From contig CAJNOP010000001.1 in the NCBI GenBank assembly GCA_905250075.1, positions 5,537,126 through 5,601,125 on the forward strand: 64,000 nt of DNA, written 5' to 3'. A program made the translations under genes and the position numbers. Source of the DNA: Rotaria sp. Silwood1 (taxonomy: Eukaryota; Rotifera; Eurotatoria; Philodinida; Philodinidae). Of this stretch, positions 47,055 to 59,398 are shown in pieces. How positions within the stretch are numbered: position 1 is the first letter of the stretch; the number at the start of each line of letters is the position of its first letter. A model generated the notes under the pieces. It was not told where the DNA came from. It was given only the letters and a program-made list of their open reading frames with translations, and made no database searches.

Positions 47055-50000
47055 ATGAAACATAAAAAACAAAATCAAAGTGCTGTTGAAGGTAGATTTT
47101 ATTTATTTATAAAATAATTTATGATCATGTTTTTTGTCTTCATTGAATATAAGAATTTGAACAAGATCAAACAAATTCTCAAGAAGATAATGGATTAAAC
47201 GAGACAACAAATATTCAATTAACCGAAAAAGATAAAGAAAAAGGAAATTTTAAAAATTTTAATATTTCGAAAAAGACTATTAAGAAACTTAAAGGTAAAT
47301 CCGGTTTTTTCTGTTTTCTTTTACAACATTTTTTCGTAAAAACGGAAGTATAATAATAATAATTTTATTTTAGCTCGTAATGTTGAGTTTCTTTATCCAG
47401 TTCAAACGGACACTTATACATCCATTCATGAACAAAAAGATTGTTTAATTCAAGCATCTAATGGAACTGGCAAAACATTGGCTTTTGCAATTCCTATTGT
47501 TGAATTACTTCAAGCTGATAAATCCGTTGAATTAGGAGCTGATCGAGCACCACGTGCTCTTGTTTTAGCACCAACACGAGATATAAGTAAGTGTTAATAT
47601 ACTTCGGGACAACACATAGTAATGGTGGAGGTATTTTATTTCCGAATGAAAAGATTAAATGTGTATCTTTTTCTTTTTTCTGATCTTCTCTAATGACTAG
47701 TCATCTATACATAATAGGATTTAGAAAAAGTCATGTTGGTCGAATAAAAAAGACATATACAAATAAATTCATTAAATCCATTTGTTGGACGTTTTCTATA
47801 CTATTCTTTATTCAAAAAAATTCATGACTTTGTTTACAGTGTAAGAGCAGTGATTTGAAAACGTTTTGATCGTTCAGCTTTCGTGCGATTAACTCGAATA
47901 AACAAAAATTACATGATGTCAAATCTAAAGAATTAGTTAAATCAAAACTTAAGGCAAGAAAAAAAAAAGAATAAACAGAACACGAAGAAGACGAAACGCA
48001 TGAAAGACAAAATATGATTTAATATTACTGTTACGCATAGGAAATTGCGAATGCACGTTTTGTGGATCTGGATGCAGATTCGAACCAGTACCTCCATACT
48101 CACATATCATAACCAACAGTTCGCATCAATTTTCAAGCTTTTTATAAGGAATTAAAATACTTCCACCATTATTTTTTTGCATGATCTAAATTTTAACAAA
48201 GAAGAACAAAAAGCATTATCTGTAAGATAAATACTAAAAAATTATTATTTCATAGGTAAACAAATCTCCGATGATTTTCAATCAATTGTAAATGATCTAT
48301 CAATTGCAACAATTTATAGTAGCAAGAAAAAATCAGATGATCAAGAAACAGCGATTTCAAATGGTTGTGATATTCTTGTTGCAACACCTGATCGATTACA
48401 AGAATTTATTGATAATGAAAAAGTTGATTTATCTCAAATCAAACATGTTGTTCTTGATGAAATTGATCGTATGCTTGATTCAACTGTACTTGATCACATA
48501 AAAACAATTCTTAAACATATTTTTACATCAGGTAATCATCAAAGTAAATTGTAATTTTTATTAATTATACTTTAAAATAGATCAAGAAACAAAAGCACAA
48601 TTGATTGTTTTTTCTGCAACCATGCCTGATTCAGTTCGTAAATTAACTAAAAAATATTTAACAAAAGATTTTGTTACAATTAATTTGGCCGAAAGAAAAA
48701 CAGAAGAAACATCAGCTGATGATGAAGTAAAACTTTTATGGAAAAATCTTTTTGTTTAATAAATCTTTTTTTTTTTTTTGCTTAATGAATTAGGGTTTTG
48801 AAGAATCTGCTGATACTTCATTAAATAATGAATACGAAAAAGCAGATGAAACTTCTCGATCACTTTTAAGCAAACAAGAAGTAAATACAGAGTTTTCTTT
48901 AATTCAATTTTATTAAAAATTTTATGCATATTTTTAGAATTATACCACATATCAATTAACGACATGTGATGAAATAAAAAGTGTCGGATTTGTATTTACA
49001 ATGTTACGTAAATGTTTTGGTGATGATTTTGATGCTAAAGGTACTGTTGCACAAATTGCATTTACGAAAGATTTCACAGTATGTATAAACATATCAAACT
49101 ATTTTATTACTAAATAAGTCGTTCTAATTAGAGTGCCGTATTCGATTTACCAAGTGAACTTGATGCACAATTACAAGGTTACTGGAAAGATAGTGCAAGA
49201 ATACAAATGGGACCTATTACAGAATTACCTGAACTTGATGAAGCATCAATGAATGATTATAAAAGTTCTTCAGGTGGTTACAATAAATCCTCACGTGGTG
49301 GTAGTGGTGGTGGTGGTGGTAATCGAAATTCAGGAAGATCAAGTAAGAATAGTTGAAACTTTTATTTTTTTACAATATTTTATCATTCTTTTGTTTGATT
49401 TTATAGATGCATGTTTCAATTGTAAGTTTTTGTTTATATTATATACAGATTGGTGTAAAAGAAAAAGTTTATTTAAGGCCAAAAAGAAGGTCATAAATCT
49501 TGGGAATGTCCTGAATCTAATGGTACACAATCTCAACGAAATGGTGGAAATAGATCCGGTATATTATTTTAATTTTATATATCAAAAACTTCAATGTAAT
49601 GTTCTTTTTTTGTAGGCGGCGGTAGTTGTTTCAATTGTGGCAAAGATGGTCACAAATCATTTGAATGTCCCGAATCGAAAAAAGCCGGTGGTCGTTCAGG
49701 TGGTGGAGAACGATCAAGTAAANNNNNNNNNNATGCATGTTTCAATTGTGGTAAAGATGGTCATAAATCATTTGAATGTCCAGACCCAAAAAAAGCTGGT
49801 GGTCGTTCAGGTGGTGGAGAAAAATCAAGTATGTTTTTTTTTGTTTTTGATTATCGAAAAAACATAAAGCTACAATTTATATTTAGATGCTTGTTTCAAT
49901 TGTGGTCAAGATGGTCATAGATCATTTGAATGCCCAGAACCTAAAAAAGGTCGACCATCATTTGGTACCGGTGGTCGCGGTGGAGGTCGTGGCGGAGCTC

Positions 50001-50110
50001 GTGGTGGTGGTGGTGCTAAACGTAGTTTTGGTTTTCATGATGAAAACGGTCAAAGTTCTGGTGAAAAAACTAACAAAAAGATCAAATTTAATGACGACGA
50101 TGACGAATGA
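47055..50110 (+). CDS. DDX21-like protein lacking RecA2, with CCHC zinc knuckles
   Basis: Thirteen exons join to about 589 residues: 47055-47091, 47154-47294, 47374-47586, 48256-48531, 48581-48726, 48794-48880, 48938-49078, 49132-49342, 49407-49421, 49478-49558, 49616-49717, 49733-49828, 49887-50110. The first half is a RecA1 helicase domain: YPVQTDTY, Walker A ASNGTGKT, APTRDI, TPDRL, DEID and SATMP. Then comes an acidic stretch (EETSADDEGFEESADTS) where DDX21 has its second helicase domain. The GUCT domain typical of DDX21/DDX50 follows: VAQIAFTKDFTSAVFDLPSE and YWKDSARIQMGPITELPEL. The C-terminus is Gly/Arg/Ser-rich with four CX2CX4HX4C knuckles (CFNCQKEGHKSWEC, CFNCGKDGHKSFEC twice, CFNCGQDGHRSFEC) and RGG repeats. 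Motifs IV-VI are absent, so unwinding is unlikely; RNA binding is likely. A 10-N gap interrupts the knuckle exons. Confidence 0.85.
49723..49732. other. Assembly gap (10 N) in the zinc-knuckle exon array
   Basis: Ten Ns sit in the intron between two nearly identical knuckle exons. The donor GTAAA is kept on the left and the exon resumes directly at ATGCATG on the right, so the acceptor is missing. Ten is often a placeholder; further repeat exons may be collapsed here. Confidence 0.95.
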
Positions 50111-50420
50111 ATAAACAAACTGACATAAAAAAAAAATTTCAGTGTGTTTTTTTTGTTTTTTTTGTTGTTTTCTACATTCATCAGTCTTTTTACTATGATG
50201 TTTGTAGTGTTGTTGTTTCATCCGAATAACATTAAACAAACATAATAATAAGATTCCACAAAAAAAAGATATAATTCTTCAGCTATCAGCGACATCATTT
50301 CAATCAATATGGAGGAGAGGAGATGATGGTTGTCATAGTATTTCATAGAGAAAGAAAGAAAAAAAAATGCTTGATCAATCGTTAAATTTTTTAAGGATTG
50401 AAATATATTGAACGAACAAA
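50111..50420. other. Intergenic spacer between DDX21-like gene and KIF6
   Basis: A 310-bp AT-rich spacer between two same-strand genes. It contains T-rich runs but no clear AATAAA and no acceptor directly at the KIF6 ATG. Confidence 0.45.
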
Positions 50421-53400
50421 ATGGTAAAACAAACAATTCAAATATTTTGTCGAGTAAAACCAACAAAATCAAAAACATCGGTATTGAGAATTTTATTCCT
50501 TATTAAGAAAAAGAAAAAATAAATATTATTTATAGGTTTATGAAATAAATCCAGTTGAAGATGGAGCTAATTTATCAATTATTATTCCAAAAGATGCAAC
50601 AGATGGTTATATAAATAATAAACGAGAAGATTTTCGTTTTCGGTTAGTTAAATAGAACTAAAAGAAAACAAAATATTTATTATGATTTTTATCTTACAGA
50701 TTTCGTCATATATTTGATCAAAATTCAAAACAAGATGATATTTTTTCATTAGTTGCTCGACCAGTTATTGATAAGTAAGACTATTAATCAGAGGCGTAAT
50801 GCTTTCTTCTGTCCTGCTTCTGAAAATCGTCTACACTGCGTCCTCCCCGCCTAGAGTCCTGCGGAACAAACTTTTTCATGTCCCGATTATTTTTCGAATT
50901 TTTCTGTTGAAACTGACGGATACATCTAAAGTCCATTCTTCAAAAACTCAATTCTGTTTGGAGACTATAAAGATGTGGAAAATGATAATTAACAGATGAG
51001 AATTTCTTTATATGGCCATTGATAAGTCAAATTGAAACAAGCCATTGATCTTTCAGATGCTGTATGCACAACTTTTCTTACATGAGAATAATTGATTCAT
51101 ATTCATTATTTCTTAATTGGTTAGTGGAATAAGGATAGGAGAACGCAATTGAAATTCATTATAATTTCCTCTATGAATGTCTAATATTTAGAAATATCAG
51201 ATGTTATATAGGATCGTGCTCTAAAATTTTTCGAAACCATTCAGTCACTCATCTTTACTACTTGAGCTTTGCTTGAGTAGCAGTCTAGTTCTTTGTTTGT
51301 TTGAATATTAAAGTATTTGTTAGAAATAAGAAAATTAAACCGTACTACACGTTTTTATATAAGGATTAAGAAAACTTCGGAACAAACGGGATTCAGGAGT
51401 GTCGCGCAGGACTCTAGTTACGCCTCTAATTATTAATATTTTAGAACAGAAGATTTTAGAAATTTTGTTATATAGTGTTATTGCTGGATACAATGGTACC
51501 ATATTTGCTTACGGACAGGTAAATTTTGTTCTTGAATCGAATATTAAAAAGGCTATCAAACGATATTAAATAATTTTTGTTATTTAATTTGTAGACAGGA
51601 TCAGGTAAAACATTTACAATAACTGGTGGACCTGAACGTTTCACTGATCGTGGTATTATTCCACGTTCACTTTCATATATTTTTGAACAGTTTGGACAAG
51701 TAAATATGATAAAACTGTTCATTCATATTAATAAATTTTTATTCTTAAGCATTCGGATCAAAGTCATACAGTTCATGTGTCTTATTTGGAAATTTATAAT
51801 GAAAATGGTTATGACCTTCTTGATCCTAAACATGAAGCAGCTAAACTTGAAGATTTACCGTAATGATTTTTCTTAATAAATTTAATAAAAAAACCAAACA
51901 AACAAAATTATTTTTTTTTTGTTCTGTTTTCTAGAAAAGTACTTTTAATGGAAGATGAAGATCAAAATATGCATTTAAAAAATTTATCAATTCATGCTGC
52001 ACAAAATGAAGAAGAAGCACTTAATTTATTATTTCTTGGTGATACAAATCGAATGATTGCTGAAGTAACACATATATTAGAAAAAACAACAACTAATAGT
52101 TATATATTAATTTGATTATCTTTGATTCTTAGACACCAATGAATCAAGCATCAACACGTTCTCATTGTATATTTACAATACATATAACCAGTAAAGAAAT
52201 TGGTTCAGCAACTGTACGTAAAGCAAAATTACATCTTGTCGATTTAGCTGGGTTTGTAATTTTTGTAGTTCTGGCAAATCTCAAATTGTCACTAACTTTC
52301 ACTAAATATCTGGTTACTGATTTTTGACAACAATAACAACCTATGACAAATAACAGAAACACAGAAATCAGTGATTTACTTGTATAAATAATTGAGAATC
52401 GTCATTAGTAGTATTGTATCTTGATATTCTCTTCTGAAACGACCATTTAAAATCCTGAAAGAGTCAACCAGGTTCTCAGAGGAATATTGCCTCGATTCTA
52501 CATAAGACAAAGGTCATCAGAAAAGCAGAGATCAGAAAAAAAAACGAAAAATGTTATTTCACCGATAGTAGCATTCTCTGAATTGAATCTCTTAGCTATT
52601 TTTAGAATGAAAGTGTTCATAAAGATAGATAATTATATTTATGTTAGTTTAAATTCGTAAAATTTTTTCTAATTTATAGAAATTTTGAAGAATTGAAATT
52701 TATAATAATTTTTATACATCAAATGTCCAAATTAGTATCAATTTGAGATTTGTTACTATTTTAATTTTGTTTTTTTCTAATAAAAAAAAAACAAAACATC
52801 TTTGTTATTATGTAGTTCTGAACGTGTATCAAAATCAAATGTAAATGGTTTATTATTAACTGAAGCAAAATATATTAATTTATCTTTACATTATCTTGAA
52901 CAAGTTATTGTTGCATTATCAGAAAAAAATCGTTCGCATATACCATATCGAAATTCTATGATGACATCTGTATTACGTGATAGTCTTGGTGGAAATTGTA
53001 TGACAACAATGATTGCAACATGTGCAGTTGATAAACGAAATATTGAAGTAAGAAGTTTCTATGTAAGATTTTCTTATTTTTTTTTATTTATTTTGTATTT
53101 AAGGAAACAATATCAACTTGTCGATTTTCTCAACGTGTTGCATTAATTAAAAATGATGCTATACTTAATGAAGAATTAGATCCACGTTTATTAATTAATC
53201 AATTACGAACTGAAAATCTACAATTACGTAATCAAATTTTAATGCAAAATGGTAGTGAACAATTTAATGAACCATTAACACCTGAAATGATAGCTAAGTA
53301 AGTATTAAAGACAAAAAAAGAAAATTCAAATTTATTATTTTCATATTTTACATTTAGATTAATTGAACAAGTTAAAGTTTATTTAGCTGATACAGATAAT

Positions 53401-56096
53401 GAAGCAACATTAAATGTTGGTGCTGATATGCGTAAAATTGATCAATGTTATCGAGCATTTAAAGTAGGAAAGTTTTTATTTTAATACATACAAAAAATAA
53501 TCTTATTTTGTCTAAATAGAAATTATATCTTGAATTACAAGAACAAGCTAAAACAGCATCAACACAATCAACAAAAAATAGTCAACCAATTTATATAACA
53601 CATGATATATCACCATATGATAGTAAAGAAGTTAAAGAATTAAAAGAAATTATTAAATTACGAGATAATGAAATAAGTATACTTGTGAATATGTTAAAAA
53701 AAGAAAAGAAAACTGAATATCGACCATTCAGTGAAAGGTAATTTAAATTCTTTTTGTTTAGAATTAAATCACCTTTAAATTTTAGTATGACACCACCAAG
53801 TGAAAATTCTTTTTCATCGACTGATCGTGTTGCACATCAACGTAAGTCAAAGAAAATTAAAAAATTGAGGCAATAGAAGAAAGATAATTTGAATTATTGT
53901 ACAACATGAAATTCATAGACAAGATGACTTTCTTTCTTTTTATCTAGTTAGAGAAAGAACACAAAGTATGAGAATGATAAGATCCCGGTACAACCGGTTC
54001 GATTATGATCGAACACTTTATTATACTTGAGAATAGGTCATAGAAGTGATATAGTAATATTGTTTTATAAAGAGAATTCGTTTGTAATGAAAATTCATCT
54101 ACAAATGATGAAGAACTATATAATGAAGTGATTGAATACATGAAAAAGAAAATGAACTATCGACGAGATGAACATGTACTATCGTGATGGAACAGCATTT
54201 ACTTATCTATCTATATCTATGAAATTCAGCCTCGACACTACGTTCTATTCCAGCTTCATCATCAACAAGCAAACGTATAATTAGCCAAATTGATCAAATT
54301 TTAGAAGCAGAAAGATACTGAGTGAATACTGAATCACTTGCCTTGTTGTTGAATTTTGAAATTATTTCTTTTATTCTGTCGTTGTTTATAGAAGAAGCTA
54401 AACAGTATAGTTTTTCATATAAAGCAAAAGTTTAAAAACCGTATGATGACTGTGAAAGTAACTGTCCAATGTCGATTAACTTCGATCTAGGTCCAGTCAA
54501 ATATCGAGCATAAGATGGCTGAGCTCAAATGCGAAAAATCGTACCTATGTAGGACATTATTTAGGATGCTGGGCTTGATTGCGTAATCTAATGACGTAAA
54601 CCTATACTATATTTAAAATTGTTTTTTCTTGGTTCCATTTTTCCATCAGAATTAATTTGGATGTAATTTCATGATAAACTGTGGATCTAGCAATTTTAAT
54701 TTTAAAGACAAGTCCTAGTTCATGTCTTGCATATATCAGAGAAACACGTGCTTCTTTATTGTGACTTCCAATTTTCTAATAGCATCTTGTATCTTATTTT
54801 TGGCACCGATTTAGCTTACTCGTTTGTTCTGATGTGATCTTTTTTTCAAAAAGATTTTTAGTATTACTATAAATCAATTGATTATTATTTGTATCAACAA
54901 ATTTTCCTAGACTCATCTTTCTACATTAAATCATTTTATCAAATTTAGGTTTTTATTTTTAAATTATTCATTCATTTGTTTTGAATGAAATATTTTACAC
55001 GTTTACTACCAATTGATTAAGATCTAATTACAAACTAAATTAAAAGAAATCATAACTGAAGATTGTTTTATTTATGAGAATAAATATAAATATTTAAGTT
55101 TATTGTAAAGAGATCATTTTCATCATATCTCTGATTATTAATTTCAGTGAAAAATATGTCTGCTGGTCGTCAAGAAGCATTCGATCATTTTCGACGAGAT
55201 AATCCTCTTAATCAAAAACTTGAAGAACATAAACGTATATTAAAACAACGTTATACAGAAGCTAAAACACTTGGAGAAGAAATAAATCAATGTCGAAATC
55301 GAATTAGTAATAATAAATCTATCTTTAGTTTTTTTTTAATAAATAGTATTTTTATAAATTTAATTTTATAGATCATATGAAAGGACAATATGAACAAATG
55401 CATTTACGTCTTGCTGCACAATTAACACAAGATGAAATAGAAAACCATCGAGGACTAAATGAATTACGCACAACGATGGAACAAGAACAAATAACGTAAA
55501 GAAAATTTTATTTGAGATTTTTATTTTTTTTGTTTGAATAATGATTATTTTAATTGATAGATATCGTGAATGTTTTAATCGTTTAAAAAATATGAAACAA
55601 GAAATTGAACATATACAACATGTTATTGAGAAAGATCGATTACAAATGTTAAAAGATTTTGATGATTGGTGGGAAAAACAATCTGAACAAGCAGTATGAA
55701 AAAATAAATCATGCCTTGAAAAGTATTTTTTTTTTTTTTTTTCTTTCTTACTATAGGAACAACAACGTCAATTATTAGAAATGAAACCATCAAAAACTAA
55801 TGGCAATCTATCAAGACAAACAACAGGATCAGTAAGAATTTTCTCTTGTTATTTTTAAATTTTAATCATAATGAAATTGAAATTTTCTAGTTTCAATCAG
55901 ATTATTCATCTGCATCGAACAGTGCTCCTAAAACACCCCAACAGTACGTAAAAATATTAATATAAAATGGCATATACATAATGTCTTGATTAGGTTGAAT
56001 TTGCCGTTAACGGGTGACAAAAAAACTGATGATGATATTTTAGCATTTGCTAATGCTCGACAACGAATACTTTCACAAGTACATAAATGTAAGTAA
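50421..56096 (+). CDS. KIF6: Kinesin-9 family motor KIF6
   Basis: Nineteen exons join to about 733 residues: 50421-50480, 50536-50642, 50700-50774, 51476-51518, 51595-51699, 51750-51859, 51935-52064, 52133-52251, 52816-53047, 53104-53297, 53358-53463, 53520-53737, 53786-53841, 55148-55306, 55372-55495, 55561-55693, 55757-55831, 55891-55943, 55994-56096. The start MVKQTIQIFCRVKPTKS is KIF6-like. Motor motifs: P-loop AYGQTGSGKT, switch I NQASTRSH, switch II LVDLAGSE, and HIPYRNSMMTSVLRDSLGG. VGADMRKID, ISILVNMLKKEKK, QEAFDHFRRD and the tail LPLTGDKKTDDDILAFANAR confirm KIF6. Family members act in cilia and neural microtubule transport. The last exon reads HKCK-stop, but GTAAGT at 56089 could splice to a tiny exon near 56144 ending WK-stop. 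Intron 3 holds a MITE, and intron 13 (1.3 kb) has exon-like segments. Confidence 0.94.
50788..51428. mobile_element. hAT-like MITE in KIF6 intron 3
   Basis: Starts TCAGAGGCGTAATG and ends GTTACGCCTCTA, so the ends are inverted copies of about AGAGGCGTAA. The flanks ACTATTAA (50780-50787) and ATTATTAA (51429-51436) agree in seven of eight bases, as an 8-bp hAT target duplication would. TAGAGTCCTGCG near 50851 is repeated in inverse as CGCAGGACTCTA near 51403. No transposase ORF. It accounts for most of the 701-bp intron. Confidence 0.65.
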
Positions 56097-57689
56097 AATA
56101 ATAATAAGTTCAATTTTGTATATTCTTTTCTTTTATTTATAGGAAATAAATGTTATTAATAATCATTCGTATTTTTTATTTTTTATTTTACTTTTTATGA
56201 TAATTCGTTTTTTTCTCGCTATTCTTATGTGTGTCCTGTTTTTTTTTTTTACTGTACAGCCTATTGTTTTTGTTATAAGAAAGAGATATTGGGGCATTAT
56301 TTTGTTTGAAATTATGGAAATATATAGAAGGATAAATAAATGCATCAAATGAATATCGAAGAAAAAGGTAGGAGATTTAAAGAGCTGTGAGCCCGTTCAA
56401 AATTGAGTTTGAGTCTACAAAAATGTAGAATCCACACCTCCTTGATTGTTTGATCTTGTTTATAGATATACAATTGAAACTATTCCATACAGCTGAAGAT
56501 TATGATATGACTGTTGGTTTGATAAATTTTGTTTATGAATTAACTATTCAATTTCTTTTGTTGTTAACATAATGCTGTGTTCAGCTAAGCGAAAACTTTT
56601 ACTTTCTTAAGTATCGAGTAATGAGAAAGTAAACCACAACGAAAAATAACTCGACGTTGACTTTTTTCTGAGAGTAGACAATAAATAGCTAAAATCTTAA
56701 TCTTTCAGTTGTTCATGTACACAAAGGATGCCAGATATTGACCAAAAAACCTCGAATCTGAACCTCAATCGGTTCAAGTCATTAAAAACGTGGATCTGCA
56801 ACTCTCTTATGAGATTGCTGTATGTCATGTTATATAAAAAATAATTCTTTGTAAAAGAATTTATCAATAAAGTGAAAATTCATAAGAAACAGAAAATAGT
56901 TACTTTAAAAATAAAGAAACTCGTCACATCACTTTTTCTATTTTATTCTCTCATTTCATTTTGCTTTTTTTTCTAGGACAAATGCGAAACCAAGATTTTA
57001 CATGAATATTTTTTTTTTCAATTCAGGCAACACAATGAGAATTAATTTTAAAGTTTTTTTTTGTTTACATAGAGACATTATTCTTTTTCCTTTTTTTTCA
57101 TTGTTGTCGAGTTCTTTTCTTACTGATTGTCTCTCAAACAAGGGAAACAATGATGAAGAAATAAACATAATAGACTTTGCCGTTTCTCATTTCTTAAAAA
57201 TGTGAATGGTAAAAAACGAAAATGCAGATCGGTTACTTTTATAAAGTAATAAAGGCTATTCTCAATCGAAACATTGTAAAAAAAAAAAGAAAGCAAAAGA
57301 CGAACGAAAGAAACTATTCATAATTCAACAGTGAAAACTTCCAGTGGTGTAGCACATATATTGTATATATTTTACAGATACAATAACATCGTCTTTCGAA
57401 AATAGTATTATGCGAGAAGAATAACAAATCATCATGATCCTCATTCTAACCAGGTATAATAATATAAGCTAGAGAATATGAAAAAACTATCTCATCAGTT
57501 GTTCATCAACGTTTAAAAAAAATTCTCTTTTTAAAATTATTAAATTTAATAATTAGATAACATATTAGAACCGAAAAAAGATAAATAATATCAGATGTTA
57601 ATTTTCAATGTTCAAGACATATATAAGCGTATCGTTTTATAATATTTCATTTATTCTTTTATACAGTAATATGATACAATAAACTAATT
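56097..57689. other. Intergenic region between KIF6 and KCNQ
   Basis: About 1.6 kb, AT-rich, with long T runs. TTCTTTTATACAG ending at 57666, 24 nt before the KCNQ ATG, is a good acceptor for a 5'-UTR intron or trans-splicing. No gene or RNA recognised; the open frame at 57002-57205 is low-complexity. Confidence 0.5.
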
Positions 57690-59398
57690 ATGAGCAATCC
57701 ATTACATCGATTTGTGCCTGTACCAACTAATGAATATTATTTATCTGCACCAACAGTCGTGCATCGACCATCAAGTCGAATATCAATTCGAACAAATAGT
57801 TATGATGAAGATAGTGATTTTAATTCATCATCAAGTCATTATAAATTATTGAAACATTTTTACCATCCATTTCAATCACATATTTATAATTTTCTTGAGC
57901 GACCATGTGGTATATATTGTTTTTTATATCATTTTACTGTATTTAGTGTTGTTATTGGTTGTCTTGTTTACAGTTCAATATTAACAGTTTATGTTCAACA
58001 ATCCTCTGCGATATTATTTTGGATGGAATTTATACTTTTTATTTTATTTCTTATTGAATATATTGTTCGTGTATGGTCATCTGGTTGTCGAAGTAAATAT
58101 CGTGGTCATCATGGTCGTTTATTATTTATGCGTAAATCAATGTGTATTATTGATTTATGTGTTATTATTAGTTATGCTATATTATTATGTATGGGTTTAA
58201 ATAATACACAATTTAATGTACAACTTATAAGATATGTTAGAATATTACAAATACTTCGATTTCTTCATGTTGATCGACGTCTTACATCATGGCGTTTACT
58301 TGGTTCTGTTGTATATGATCATCGTTATGAATTAGTTGCTACACTTTATTTTTGTTTTATTTTTTTAATTGTTGTCGCTTATTTAATATGGTTAGTTGAA
58401 AACGATGCAAGTAAACCACCTAATGAAGATATGTTTCATAGTTTTGCTGATACACTTTGGTGGGCTATTGTGACAATGGTAAGTCAAAAAAAGAAAAATC
58501 TTCTTTTGTGTTTTTTTATTATTATTATTGTCTAACTTTATAGACAACAATTGGATATGGTGATAAATATCCTGGTACATATATTGGCAAAATGATAACA
58601 TCTTGTTTATGTTTTTGTGGTGTAGCCTTTTGGACATTACCATCTGGTATTATTGGTTCAGGTTTTGCTTTAAAAGTCGAACAAAAAAAACGTGAAAAAC
58701 AATTTAATCGTTTAATTCCTGCTGCTGCTAATCTAATTCAAAATTGGTGGCGTTTAGTTGCTGCTCGTCATCCAAATACAAAAGCAACATGGAGTATTTA
58801 TCGTATTGAAATAAAACGGACGAATAAATTCGGTCGTCATACTGCTTCTGCATTTACGATGACTATGTCGAATAGTGAAAATAGTACACCACGTATGCGT
58901 ACTGGACCAAACGTATTGCGTACTTCATCTAGTGGTATATCATTAGATAAAATTTCATGGCGTAAAGTTAATGGAATTGAAGATCTTGATAGTAATCAAC
59001 TAGTTGCTATACGAATGATACGTATTATTAAATATCATGTAGCTAGAAGGAAATTTCGTGAAGCTCATAAACCATATGATTTCAAGGATATTATGGATGA
59101 AAATGCACAAGGAAATGTTAAAGTGATGTATGCACTTGCTGATATACAACGACGTTTAGATCAAACATTAGGTGTACCAAAATCATATCCAAGTATTGTG
59201 TCTGATAAAGATCGTGAACAATTTACATTAAATACAAAAGTACAACGATTAGAAATAAAAATAGGTGAACTTGAAAAAAAAACTAATCGTGTTATTTCAT
59301 TACTTGAAGAATTATGTCAACGTTCAAATAGTGAAGAAACAAATGTAACAATGAATCGTATACCAGCAGTAGCCGAGGAATTAACATCAGGAAAGTGA
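57690..59398 (+). CDS. KCNQ: KCNQ (Kv7) voltage-gated potassium channel
   Basis: Two exons, 57690-58478 and 58544-59398, join in phase 0 to about 547 residues. Six membrane segments are visible: S1 from YCFLYHFTVFSVVIGCLVYS, S2 WMEFILFILFLIEYIVRVW, S3 SMCIIDLCVIISYAILL, S4 IRYVRILQILRFLHVDRR with the KCNQ pattern of spaced arginines, S5 ELVATLYFCFIFLIVVAYL, the selectivity filter TTIGYGDKYP directly after the intron, and S6 with LPSGIIGSGFALKV. The proximal C-terminus has the calmodulin-binding helix A (AAANLIQNWWRLVAA, then TWSIY), a helix B region (WRKVNGIEDL to HVARRKFREAHKPYD) and a distal coiled coil (KVQRLEIKIGELEKKTNRVISLLEEL) for tetramer assembly. Kv7 channels carry slow M-type currents gated by PIP2. 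Shorter than human KCNQ1 (676 residues). An AATAAA lies at 59466-59471. Confidence 0.95.

Noticed and set aside
48061-48140. Possible tRNA because of GGTTCGAATC on the minus strand near 48078
   Set aside because: The B-box-like word is there, but no A box at the right distance and no acceptor or anticodon stems could be folded.
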